DNA of 50,634 nt. Origin: Candidatus Rifleibacteriota bacterium. Its GTDB lineage: Bacteria > Muiribacteriota > Ozemobacteria > Ozemobacterales > Ozemobacteraceae. The stretch lies in assembly GCA_015233155.1 (NCBI GenBank), contig JADFYG010000045.1, forward strand, positions 1-50,634, in the 5' to 3' direction. A program made the position numbers and the translations under genes. Under the pieces are notes generated by a model, which saw only the letters and a program-made list of their open reading frames with translations, was not told the DNA's origin and searched no databases. This document shows positions 34,695 through 42,977 of this stretch, in pieces. Each line of letters begins with the position of its first letter. Within the stretch, counting starts at the first letter, position 1.

Positions 34695-37616
34695 ATGTTC
34701 AACACAACCGAGTTGTTTGCAGATCTATCGGAAGCGGAACTCGAGGAGATTCGCCGGATTTCGAAACGAGTCACTTGTCTTCGCGGAGAAGTCCTTTTTA
34801 AGCAAGGAGATTTTTCCCGTGATTTCTATCTTATTGAAACGGGCCAAGTAGAGATTCTGGTCAAGGACCTGATCGGAGATCTCAAGCAGGTCGCCATTTT
34901 GAAAAACGGGGATATTTTAGGAGAAATGGCGCTTTTTAACAAGGAATCCGGCCGATCAGCCACGGCCCGTACATTGCAAAACACGTCTCTGATCGTGATT
35001 CCGGGTGACTCATTCGAGCCTCTGCTCAAGAAAAAACCGGAAATAAGTTTCAAGCTTCTCGGGGCTCTGAGCAAACGACTCAGAGAAACGACTTTCAAAG
35101 CCATGCCCGGTCTTCCCGGCGCCGCCGGAGACCTTACCATGGAGGGAAAGGTGTTGACAATTGCATCACCCCGGGCAAAAGCTGGAAAAACGACTTTTGC
35201 GCTCACTGTCGCCAACATTCTTTCGAAAGAGCTCGGAAAACGTACGCTGTTCATCGACCTGGATCTGACTTTTGCCGACGGAACCTATTTCATGGGAGTT
35301 TATTCTATTCGTTCCATAGTCGATCTTGTCAATGTGGTCAGATCTACGCCTCTCACCTGGCCATTGCTTATAAAAGCGCTTAACAAGACGAGTGACGGGC
35401 TTTACACCCTGCCAGGCACGGTCAACATGGTGGATGGAGAAAGGCTCGCCGGACAGGATTTTGTCGCTATTCTCAAAGAATGTAAAAAACATTTCGATTA
35501 TATTGTCATTGACACCGAAAGTCATATCACCGATCCGTTCCTCAATGCTTTGGATATGTCCGACCACATGATTTTCCTCGTTGACGCGCATGATCTATAT
35601 GCAATGAAGAGCGGTGCCCGTTTCTTCCAAAGCCTTGGCAGTCTCAAACTTCCGGACAATCAACTCTCTCTGATTGCCTGCGATACTGACGATTCTTTCG
35701 ATATCGCGAAAATGAGCAGTTTGTTCAAGTTCCGGGTTGCTGGAAGACTTCCCAAATTACAGGGCTTCCATCCGGAATACGGGCAAACGGCATTTCATGT
35801 TGATCCGAAATCCGAATATTGCGAGTTTGCCCGTGCCGTTCTGTCACAAGCTTTTTCACTTCCGGTTCGACCAACTCAGGAAAAAGGATTCTTCTCCCGC
35901 TTCTTTTCTTTCGGCCGGGGTGAAGCCGTCTCCTCTACTGAAGCATTGCAACAACGCGCTGTTGCAGCTGATCCTATGATTGTCGACGGTCATGTTACGG
36001 TGCTTCTCAAGTATGTCCGGAACTGTTTGAACAGCGGAAATATTGCGGAAGCTGAAAACCGCATGAATGAGTTGATTGAATTTTTCCGTGATTCTTCTCA
36101 GATATATCAGATGATGGGTGAGGTGTTCATTTACAAGAATGATATCGCCCGTGCAATCGAGGCTTTTCGTAAATCGCTGTCGCTGGATGAGAATAATCAC
36201 TTTTCCATGGGGCGCCTGGCTGCGCTAGGCAGTGACAAGGCGTTATTTCAGAAGGCCATTGCGCTTCTTGAAGCCAAAATCGCGAAAAATCCCGCCTGGC
36301 CGGATCTCAGATGTGATCTGGGCGGGCTTCTGCTGGCGATGGGAAGAGCGGCTGATGCCGTCGAGCATTTTAGCAACGCCCTCAACATGAATCCTATGTT
36401 TCCCGAGGCACAGATGGGGCTTGGCGAGGTCTATGTGGAGCTTGGCCAGTTCAAGGAGGCCATACTCATTCTCGAGGGAATGAAAGAAAAGACGGCCCGC
36501 GCATATTATCTTCTTGGAGAATGCAATTATTGCATGGGAAATTATTCTGCGGCATATAAGGCTTTCCAACAGGTTATAGCCATAAATCCGAATTTTCGTG
36601 ATATTGCTGCCAAAATACAGAGCCTCGATCAATATTTCCGCAAGCTCAAGCGTCTCATCGAGATGCATCAGGACGTCACGGCGAGATTTCCCCATTATCC
36701 GGATCTGCATTTCAAAACCGGAGTATTGCTTGCGCTGACGGGAAGTCGCCGTCAGGCCGCGCGTGAATTCGAGATGGCTATTGAAATGAATCCCAAGTTC
36801 GAAGAGGCCAGGCAGAAGCTGGCCGAGCTTGAAATTTCCGGTGATATCAGTGGCTCCGCGGAGGACCTTCTTGAGTCGTCGGGACATGAAGACGGACAAA
36901 CCGATTTCCAGTTTGAGTTCCACGTTGGAGATATTGTTGCAGCAGCCATCGATCCGAGGTTATTAGAAAATCATAGTATCCGTTTACGGAATATCCGCAC
37001 CGGGAAAGAGTTCACTTTCCCACTGACCTCCGAGAGATTGGCAAATGCCGTGACGACTGTTACGGCGCCGGAGTTCGGTTCCGTGAACGGCGATGACATT
37101 CTGTTTGCAAACCTGACTGAATCCGGCACCACGGAAGTTCTTCATGCGTGGCCTGTTTCTGTCCGTAAAACTGACGACAAAAAGGGATGGGTAGCCAAGG
37201 TCGATTTCGCGGCCGAGTTGCCGGCAATTCTGGAAAAGGTTCGTCCGGTAGCCCCGATGCGGTATTTCATGGTTTCATGCAATCGGAAATCATTATGGGA
37301 TGGCGCGAACACCCCGGTTTCAGAGGCTGCGGCTGAGTTACTGAATGTGCGAACGAGAAAGGTCGTCCGGCCGACGAGCGACCCGGAAAAAGCTGATCTG
37401 CTGCGGTTTGTTTTTTCCGCCGATGACGAGGAAGAGGTCGTTCAGGCGGGAGACATCCTGCGATTGCGACTTCTGGATGCCGAGGAGAAAGAAGTCGGCA
37501 GGTTCGACTTTCTTATAACCCCGGAAGATGTCCGGGCGTTCTCGAAGACAATCGGAATCGACAGATCTGTTTCAGGCAGTGCTAATCAAGAGAAGGAAAG
37601 CACATCCTCCCGTTAA
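34695..37616 (+). CDS. Fusion of cyclic-nucleotide-binding domain, MinD/CpaE-like ATPase and TPR repeats
   Basis: 973 residues. Residues 1-135 form a CNB domain (GEVLFKQGDFSRDFYLIETG, GDILGEMALFNKESGRSATARTL). At about 150-400 a MinD/CpaE-type ATPase follows with a deviant Walker A (SPRAKAGKTT, 158-167), FIDLDL and VIDTES. About 430-740 holds TPR repeats (AIEAFRKSLSLDENN, AVEHFSNALNMNPMFPEAQ, AAYKAFQQVIAINPNF). The last 220 residues have an unrecognised domain with two beta-rich halves (FHVGDIVAAAID, QAGDILRLRLLD). AGGAG and GAGGA precede the ATG. A role in polar positioning or pilus control under cyclic nucleotide signals is inference; CpaE is a pilus-assembly ATPase. Confidence 0.82.
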   Translation: MFNTTELFADLSEAELEEIRRISKRVTCLRGEVLFKQGDFSRDFYLIETGQVEILVKDLIGDLKQVAILKNGDILGEMALFNKESGRSATARTLQNTSLIVIPGDSFEPLLKKKPEISFKLLGALSKRLRETTFKAMPGLPGAAGDLTMEGKVLTIASPRAKAGKTTFALTVANILSKELGKRTLFIDLDLTFADGTYFMGVYSIRSIVDLVNVVRSTPLTWPLLIKALNKTSDGLYTLPGTVNMVDGERLAGQDFVAILKECKKHFDYIVIDTESHITDPFLNALDMSDHMIFLVDAHDLYAMKSGARFFQSLGSLKLPDNQLSLIACDTDDSFDIAKMSSLFKFRVAGRLPKLQGFHPEYGQTAFHVDPKSEYCEFARAVLSQAFSLPVRPTQEKGFFSRFFSFGRGEAVSSTEALQQRAVAADPMIVDGHVTVLLKYVRNCLNSGNIAEAENRMNELIEFFRDSSQIYQMMGEVFIYKNDIARAIEAFRKSLSLDENNHFSMGRLAALGSDKALFQKAIALLEAKIAKNPAWPDLRCDLGGLLLAMGRAADAVEHFSNALNMNPMFPEAQMGLGEVYVELGQFKEAILILEGMKEKTARAYYLLGECNYCMGNYSAAYKAFQQVIAINPNFRDIAAKIQSLDQYFRKLKRLIEMHQDVTARFPHYPDLHFKTGVLLALTGSRRQAAREFEMAIEMNPKFEEARQKLAELEISGDISGSAEDLLESSGHEDGQTDFQFEFHVGDIVAAAIDPRLLENHSIRLRNIRTGKEFTFPLTSERLANAVTTVTAPEFGSVNGDDILFANLTESGTTEVLHAWPVSVRKTDDKKGWVAKVDFAAELPAILEKVRPVAPMRYFMVSCNRKSLWDGANTPVSEAAAELLNVRTRKVVRPTSDPEKADLLRFVFSADDEEEVVQAGDILRLRLLDAEEKEVGRFDFLITPEDVRAFSKTIGIDRSVSGSANQEKESTSSR

Positions 37617-37620
37617 GAGA

Positions 37621-37706
37621 TCCGCAGATTGTGCAGATGGTCGCAGATAAAGGAATCAAAATGAGTCCAAAGAGTAATCTGCGCCCATTTGCGACATTTG
37701 CGGATT
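37621..37706. repeat. Inverted repeat of the CGCAGAT type between convergent genes
   Basis: The left arm CCGCAGATTGTGCAGATGG... (from 37621) and the right arm, read in reverse complement (CCGCAAATGTCGCAAATGGG...), agree at about 21 of 27 positions. The element fills the spacer between two converging genes and could end transcription in both directions. Confidence 0.55.
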
Positions 37707-38586
37707 AAGGATTCTGGTCGCCGGGGATGAAGGCGTTCCAGTGGCGCAGGCGCTTGAGTTCCGCAATGACTTCTTTTCCATCATCGTAGTTGGAAATGTT
37801 GATGAGCAGTTCGCGTAGTTGCATTTTAAGAGCGGAATCCATGTCTTTGCGTACCACCAGCGGATCATTCAGAATAGATCCGGTGGAGGCCAGACAGATC
37901 AGATTCGCCGTCATGCTTGAACTGGCCTCGGCCGGATCTCCGAAGACATCGAAAACTGCCGCACCGTCGACCTCTCCCTTCATCAGACTTTCAATACTCA
38001 GTGCATGATTGCCTGTCAACACGACTTCACTGAAAAAGGAAAGTGGATCGATATGCTGCGTACGAAAAAATGCATTAACCTGTACAAAGCCAGTGCCTGA
38101 AAAGCGATCAACATAGGCAAACCGATGCCCTTTCAAGTCGGCCAGCGTTTTTATCGCACTATCGGCACGGGTGACGATAACGCCTGAATGGCCGGCTTTG
38201 CCATCGCGCAGGGGTCTGCAGAGGACTTCCCATACGCCGGCGGTATTCAGAAGATCGAATGATGTCGAGCTGAACCAGCCCATCTGCACTTTGCCGAGGT
38301 CAAGAAGACGCCCGAGCGCTTCGTAATCAGAGGCAACGTTGATGCTGACTTCCCTGCCGATATGTTTGCCGAGATAAGCGACAACGGGTCCCAGTTCATT
38401 TTTCAGTGATTGCTCGGTCATGTATGGAATAACCCCGATATACAGTTTGGGGGTGGCGGCTACTGTCCAGCTGATAGTTATATCGTTTTGGGCTTCGGAA
38501 TCAGCCCGGATCATGACAAACCAGACAAGTGCCGCGCAGAACGCCACGGCAATCGATCGGAGAAACATCTTCCAGAATGTCTTCAT
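37705..38586 (-). CDS. PhnD-like substrate-binding protein
   Basis: 293 residues. After an N-terminal hydrophobic segment (SIAVAFCAALVWFVMI) the phrases LYIGVIPYMTEQSLKNELGPVVAYLGKHIGREVSI, VQMGWFSSTSFDLL, DLKGHRFAYVDRFSGTGFVQV and MKGEVDGAAVFDVF fit the PhnD/phosphate-phosphonate type solute-binding family. No ABC permease or ATPase is adjacent, so it may serve as a periplasmic sensor partner rather than as a transporter subunit. The start overlaps the stop of the transporter-HEAT gene by four bases. A lipobox is not clear. Confidence 0.78.
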   Translation of the reverse strand: MKTFWKMFLRSIAVAFCAALVWFVMIRADSEAQNDITISWTVAATPKLYIGVIPYMTEQSLKNELGPVVAYLGKHIGREVSINVASDYEALGRLLDLGKVQMGWFSSTSFDLLNTAGVWEVLCRPLRDGKAGHSGVIVTRADSAIKTLADLKGHRFAYVDRFSGTGFVQVNAFFRTQHIDPLSFFSEVVLTGNHALSIESLMKGEVDGAAVFDVFGDPAEASSSMTANLICLASTGSILNDPLVVRKDMDSALKMQLRELLINISNYDDGKEVIAELKRLRHWNAFIPGDQNP

Positions 38587-41456
38587 AACAGACCTTTCAG
38601 TTCTGATTCAATGGTTTCGCGATTTTGCACTGCCGGGTCGAACCCGCATCGTTCACGCGCCCCTGCAAGCAGGACCGCCGGGGCGCTTTTGCGCTCCAAC
38701 AGGGGGAACAACAGTTGGGCAATCCTGTCTCCCAGTCGCTCTTCGAGGAATTCTAACGCGACTGAGTGCAGGAACGTGTCGCCCGATGTCGATTTCCCCA
38801 ATGCTTCCAGAAGCCTGGCCGGCTCGGGAGTAACCAGCGCGGTCAGGTGCATTACGGTTCTCAGCCGTTTTTCGAATTTTACGTTTGCCTGGGCGGCTAT
38901 AGACAAAGACTGTTGTCCGACCATGGAAGGCTCCACTTTTTCCGTCGATAAAGCCGCGGGTGATTCATCGAACGAAGGTGTCGATTGTCCGATGCTGAAA
39001 AGCCCCGACTTCTCGGCTTGCAGAATGACAACTGCCTGTTTCCAGAGGGTCGTAAGGGCTTCGCAGACGAGATTCGTGAAACCATCATGGCGCGGACCGC
39101 ACAATGGTCCAACCAGCTCGACCCAGACGGGAAGCTCATCCAGTCCGGCTTTACGTAGAGCCGTCAGAAGCGGTTCAACATTTATGCGCACGGAATCGTG
39201 TTTTTCATCATCGCCGCTTTCGGACTCATCGATCAGGCAGCTGGCGATCAGCTCACGCGTTTGGGAATCTCCGTTGCCGAGCGCGGATATCAACGATTCT
39301 TGTGATTTCTCATCAGGCAGATACAGAATTCGTGTAAGAAGTTCGAATTCACGATCAGTGCGCATCGAACGCAACCAGAAACCGATTTTACCGCGAGCCG
39401 ACGCGCTCAAGCCCGCCAACAGGCGCGCGAGACGGTTCCCGGAACCCGCGGAAGCTGTTTTCCAGGCTATTTCGGCCAGTTCTCCGGTTCTCCCGGGTAT
39501 CGTTCGGCGATCTCCGATTGCACGTAGTGCCGCCGGGGTGCGAATGTCGGCCAGAGCGGTAAAAGCTTGGCGCACGACGTTTTCCCGTCCGTCGTCGGCA
39601 AGAGATCCAAGAGCGGATACGAAGACAGGCAAGCCGGTTCCGCCCATGACGACTGCCGCTGTGGAACGCTCGAAAGCTTCCCGGCTCTCGAGTAAACTTT
39701 TCAGAACGTCAAGAGCTCGTGTGATCAGAGAGCGATCATGGCTTTGACGAAGTATGCCAAGCACGGCGTTACCTCGTATTCTATGATTCTCGTGGCTTAG
39801 AAACTCGGCAATAAATTCTGAAATGCGGGGTCCGCCTACCTGTCCGAGTGCCTCGATCATGTCGGCTTGCAGTCTGGGATTGTCGTCATCGCGCAGCATG
39901 TCTTCGAGTATGTCTACGCCATCCGACCCAAGGCGGCGCAGTATGACTCGCGCAATCGATGCCAGATTGCGCGGATTTTCCTCGCCCGCCATGGAGACGA
40001 GTAATATTTCGGCGGCATCGTGTGGTTCGAGCTCCGCGGCCTCCAGAATAGCGCGGTGACGCACTTCCGGTTCCGGGTTTCCCAGAAGCGCGGCGATGCG
40101 CGCGATGCGGTCGGCACGTGGAATGAAACGCACTGATCGTATGATATCCAGATCTCCCTGACCTTCCGCGGTAGTGAGGGTTTCGCTTACCACGTCAGTG
40201 TACAGGCGATCAGCAAAGCGGGTCAAAGCCCATATGGCGCCATAGACTGCACCCACGCCAAGGAATAGCACTGGATCGGCTCCAACGCCGAAAGATTTTA
40301 GTGCCAGCAGCGTGAGGCCGGCCAGGAGGTTCGCGGTCGAGTCGCCGAGCGACAGGTAACGCCTCAGGAGGAAGCGAGGGCCTTTGGGCAGTGGCTCGAT
40401 AAGAATTACGAAAGCCGGGTTGATAAACGCTTTCGTAAGGGACATGAGAATGAACCATGTGCCTGCGATGGTCCAGATGCTGGGTAGAAGGAATCCCGTT
40501 GCGCAGGCCAGGACCATTGCTCCGCCGCGAAAGCCGAGAATTGTTCCCAGTCTGAAGCGTGCGAATACTGCACCTCCGAGAAAACTCTGCATGCCGAGCA
40601 CACAGATATCGATTGCCGCGCCGAAAATACCCAGAAATGAGGCAAGATCACGAGTCGAAGAAAAAAACGTGGAAAGGTTGCCGGTGTATAGAAATTCGGT
40701 CAGGATCCGACCGAAAATCGCGGCGCACGACATCGGAATCAGCAGTGTGGCGAATGCGCGGGTGGCTGGGGGGCCCGCGAACGGGCTTTCGGAAGCCTGC
40801 TTCTTGGAACCGGAAGCAGTCGCAGCCGACATAGATTTTTTCGCATCCTGGAAATCTATTGAAACAGTCTGTTTTTCATTTTCCCGGCCCATGAAAGGGC
40901 GCAAGCGCGCCAGAAGTCGATTGGCGATGAACAATAGAAGGGCGATAGCGAGAAATGTAGATGGAATGCCGAAACCGTCAAGAAAGAATTTCAGGCTGAG
41001 CCCGCTGAGAATGGAGCCCGCTGTTCCGGCGGCATAAACGGTTGGCAGATGCAGTTTCGCTTCACGCAGCGGCAGAATTTGACCGGACATGTCCGAGAAT
41101 GCCTGGGTTGCATGCAGATCATAAACCGCCATTACCAGGAGTGCTATGGTCTGCGGCCAGGTCGGGCCGTTGGTGCCGAGCATGGCAAGCCCGACGGAAA
41201 AGAGGATCAGGGGCCTGGACAGAAACGAGAGAAAGGCATGACCTTTCCATTTGGGCAATCGCAGCATTATCAGCTGTGAGCTTATGAAAAGAATATTGGA
41301 GCTGACGTAAAACCATGGAAGTCCGGCAGGGCCATACCGTTTAAGAAACAGGGATGTGAGCAAAACCAGCAGGAGATTGTCTATTCCTTTGAGCAGGAAG
41401 AAATACCCCGCCAGCTCGCGAAAGCCTGCAGGCCGTTTCAGGACGGTGGTTTCCAT
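38583..41456 (-). CDS. Multi-span transporter-like protein fused to HEAT repeats
   Basis: 957 residues. About 10 to 12 hydrophobic segments lie between residues 10 and 430, a layout that recalls ADP/ATP-translocase-like (Tlc) or MFS-type carriers. From about 450 onward the sequence is a series of HEAT repeats (PEVRHRAILEAAELEPHDAAEILLVSM, NPRLQADMIEALGQVGGPRI, HRIRGNAVLGILRQSHDRSLI). Similar carrier-HEAT fusions are known in bacteria but their substrates are not. The ATG at 41456 lies inside the preceding Cache-HAMP gene (19 bp overlap), and it overlaps the PhnD-like gene by four bases, so the three are coupled. Confidence 0.75.
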   Translation of the reverse strand: METTVLKRPAGFRELAGYFFLLKGIDNLLLVLLTSLFLKRYGPAGLPWFYVSSNILFISSQLIMLRLPKWKGHAFLSFLSRPLILFSVGLAMLGTNGPTWPQTIALLVMAVYDLHATQAFSDMSGQILPLREAKLHLPTVYAAGTAGSILSGLSLKFFLDGFGIPSTFLAIALLLFIANRLLARLRPFMGRENEKQTVSIDFQDAKKSMSAATASGSKKQASESPFAGPPATRAFATLLIPMSCAAIFGRILTEFLYTGNLSTFFSSTRDLASFLGIFGAAIDICVLGMQSFLGGAVFARFRLGTILGFRGGAMVLACATGFLLPSIWTIAGTWFILMSLTKAFINPAFVILIEPLPKGPRFLLRRYLSLGDSTANLLAGLTLLALKSFGVGADPVLFLGVGAVYGAIWALTRFADRLYTDVVSETLTTAEGQGDLDIIRSVRFIPRADRIARIAALLGNPEPEVRHRAILEAAELEPHDAAEILLVSMAGEENPRNLASIARVILRRLGSDGVDILEDMLRDDDNPRLQADMIEALGQVGGPRISEFIAEFLSHENHRIRGNAVLGILRQSHDRSLITRALDVLKSLLESREAFERSTAAVVMGGTGLPVFVSALGSLADDGRENVVRQAFTALADIRTPAALRAIGDRRTIPGRTGELAEIAWKTASAGSGNRLARLLAGLSASARGKIGFWLRSMRTDREFELLTRILYLPDEKSQESLISALGNGDSQTRELIASCLIDESESGDDEKHDSVRINVEPLLTALRKAGLDELPVWVELVGPLCGPRHDGFTNLVCEALTTLWKQAVVILQAEKSGLFSIGQSTPSFDESPAALSTEKVEPSMVGQQSLSIAAQANVKFEKRLRTVMHLTALVTPEPARLLEALGKSTSGDTFLHSVALEFLEERLGDRIAQLLFPLLERKSAPAVLLAGARERCGFDPAVQNRETIESELKGLL

Positions 41457-42607
41457 GTGCCGGACCAGATATCCCCGATCAGTCGGTTTTTTTCGAGGCT
41501 GCCTGCCATCTCGTTGAAGGCGCGACCCGCATCTGAAAGTTCGTCTTCCGCTTCGTCCGGAACCTCGATGCGGTGAGCAACATCGCCTTCCGAGACCTTG
41601 CTGATGCCTTCAATGAGTCGCTGGATCGGCTCTATGACAGTATTAGCAAGAACGAGACCAAAGCCGCCCGAAATGACTAGTGAAATTATGGTGAGCAGGC
41701 CCATTCCCCAGAGAATTTTTCCGATGAAGCCAAGGACGGCCTCACTTGGGGCGGCTACGAGGATGTACCCGTTGATTGAATTAACCGGACCCAGCGTGAC
41801 CAGGTATTCCTGTCCATCGAGTTTACTCCAAATGGATTCGAAACCGATTTCGGGTGGACGCGACAGTGTCGCTTTTTCGAGGCCGGGTGGAAGATCCTGG
41901 CCTTTTCTGGCGATGATGCTTCCGATGCGGTCAGTGAGAATTAAAAAGCCGCGTCTCCCGCTTGCGAAACCCTCGATCATTTCCTGGAGGATGACGCCAT
42001 CCAGATGCAGGGCGATGCTGAGAATACCAACAATGCGGGAAGAATCATCGAACGCTTTTATCGGCAGGAACACCATAAGCTGGGCTTTTTGATTGAAGCT
42101 GGAAATATGTGCGCTGATTTTCAGTTCGCCGGTTTTCATTACATCGTGAAACGCCAGTATGGTGTATCCCCAGGTCGATGGTTGTCCGGCTTCTTTTAAG
42201 CCCAGTTGTGACAGATTGGCGCCGAGAAGATTGTCGTCGCCCTTGTTTCTGTTGCGATAGGCAACGTTGATGATCGTTCCGTCGGAATTGTAAACGAAAG
42301 CACTTGCAAACAGCGGGTTCTGATCGAGAAATTTAAACAGGACCGGCTTTTGTGTCGCCGCATTCATGGTTTGAATGGCAGGCGTCTCGACAAAGTGTTC
42401 CAGTTGATGAATCCAGGTTTTTATCTGCATCTGGATACCTTGTCTTACGGCCTCCGCAAGACTTTTCTGGGCATGCAAAGCCTGGTAGGTCAACTCGGTG
42501 CGTAAGCGGCCTACGACGAACAGTGCCAGCAAAACAACGGGCAAAAGTGCCGCCATGGCGACTACCGCAAGTGTTTGATGCCTTATCTTATTGAAGGGAA
42601 GCTTCAT
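41438..42607 (-). CDS. Cache-HAMP membrane sensor without output domain
   Basis: About 389 residues. TM1 is at about 15-35 (VVAMAALLPVVLLALFVVG), a periplasmic double-Cache-like region spans about 40-295 (ASAFVYNSDGTIINVAY, FDDSSRIVGILSIALHLDGV, GFLILTDRIGSIIARKG), TM2 lies near 300-325 and a HAMP domain (ANTVIEPIQRLIEGISKVSEGDVAHRIEV... DELSDAGRAFNEMAGSL) ends the protein, leaving only 19 residues beyond it. No kinase, cyclase or MCP domain follows. The ATG at 42607 is preferred because it starts the membrane region; a longer frame begins at 42682. Ribosome sites are weak at both. Confidence 0.75.
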   Translation of the reverse strand: MKLPFNKIRHQTLAVVAMAALLPVVLLALFVVGRLRTELTYQALHAQKSLAEAVRQGIQMQIKTWIHQLEHFVETPAIQTMNAATQKPVLFKFLDQNPLFASAFVYNSDGTIINVAYRNRNKGDDNLLGANLSQLGLKEAGQPSTWGYTILAFHDVMKTGELKISAHISSFNQKAQLMVFLPIKAFDDSSRIVGILSIALHLDGVILQEMIEGFASGRRGFLILTDRIGSIIARKGQDLPPGLEKATLSRPPEIGFESIWSKLDGQEYLVTLGPVNSINGYILVAAPSEAVLGFIGKILWGMGLLTIISLVISGGFGLVLANTVIEPIQRLIEGISKVSEGDVAHRIEVPDEAEDELSDAGRAFNEMAGSLEKNRLIGDIWSGTWKPPS

Positions 42608-42717
42608 GTCGTTTCTGATAGTGAGCTTATCATTTGCCGCCCTCGATGACAATACAGGAAGTTGCTCCGCAGTGTGCCTCATATTGAAGATAAGAAGGAA
42701 GTCATGGTAGTTTAGAA

Positions 42718-42746
42718 TTGCGAGTCTCCGATCAACTGAGTATCTT
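42718..42746 (+). promoter_or_regulatory. Promoter candidate for the DUF6485-kinase operon
   Basis: TTGCGA (42718-42723) and TATCTT (42741-42746) with a 17-base spacer. It would give a very short leader before the ATG at 42765, so the assignment is weak. Confidence 0.3.
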
Positions 42747-42764
42747 TAAAGGACAGGTGTTGCA

Positions 42765-42968
42765 ATGACTGAATGTGTAAATAAGACAAAAAATACGAAA
42801 AATTGTTCCTGTACATACGAGCCATGCCCGCGCAAGGGCATTTGCTGCGAGTGCATTGCATATCATCGTGGCAGCGGCGAGTTACCAGGTTGCTTTTTCA
42901 CCAAACAGGGCGAGCGCACGTATGATCGCAGCATAGCTAATTTTATAAAGGAACATTCGCTGAAATAG
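42765..42968 (+). CDS. DUF6485 family small cysteine-rich protein
   Basis: 67 residues. The phrase [33 protein letters not shown] followed by [10 protein letters not shown] fits DUF6485, a family of small cytosolic proteins with conserved cysteines that could bind a metal. Its function is unknown. AAAGGACAGG lies about seven to ten bases before the ATG. It is separated from the hybrid kinase by 9 bp and may be co-transcribed with it. Confidence 0.82.
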   Translation: MTECVNKTKNTKNCSCTYEPCPRKGICCECIAYHRGSGELPGCFFTKQGERTYDRSIANFIKEHSLK

Positions 42969-42977
42969 CCGGTTATA

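Noticed and set aside
38410..39747. Plus-strand open frame of 445 residues
   Set aside because: It is antisense to the HEAT-repeat part of the transporter fusion and is full of Ser and Arg, typical of a shadow frame.
41438..42607. A possible frameshift joining the Cache-HAMP sensor to the transporter-HEAT gene
   Set aside because: The next gene starts with its own ATG and a complete membrane N-terminus, so the 19 bp overlap is better read as translational coupling.
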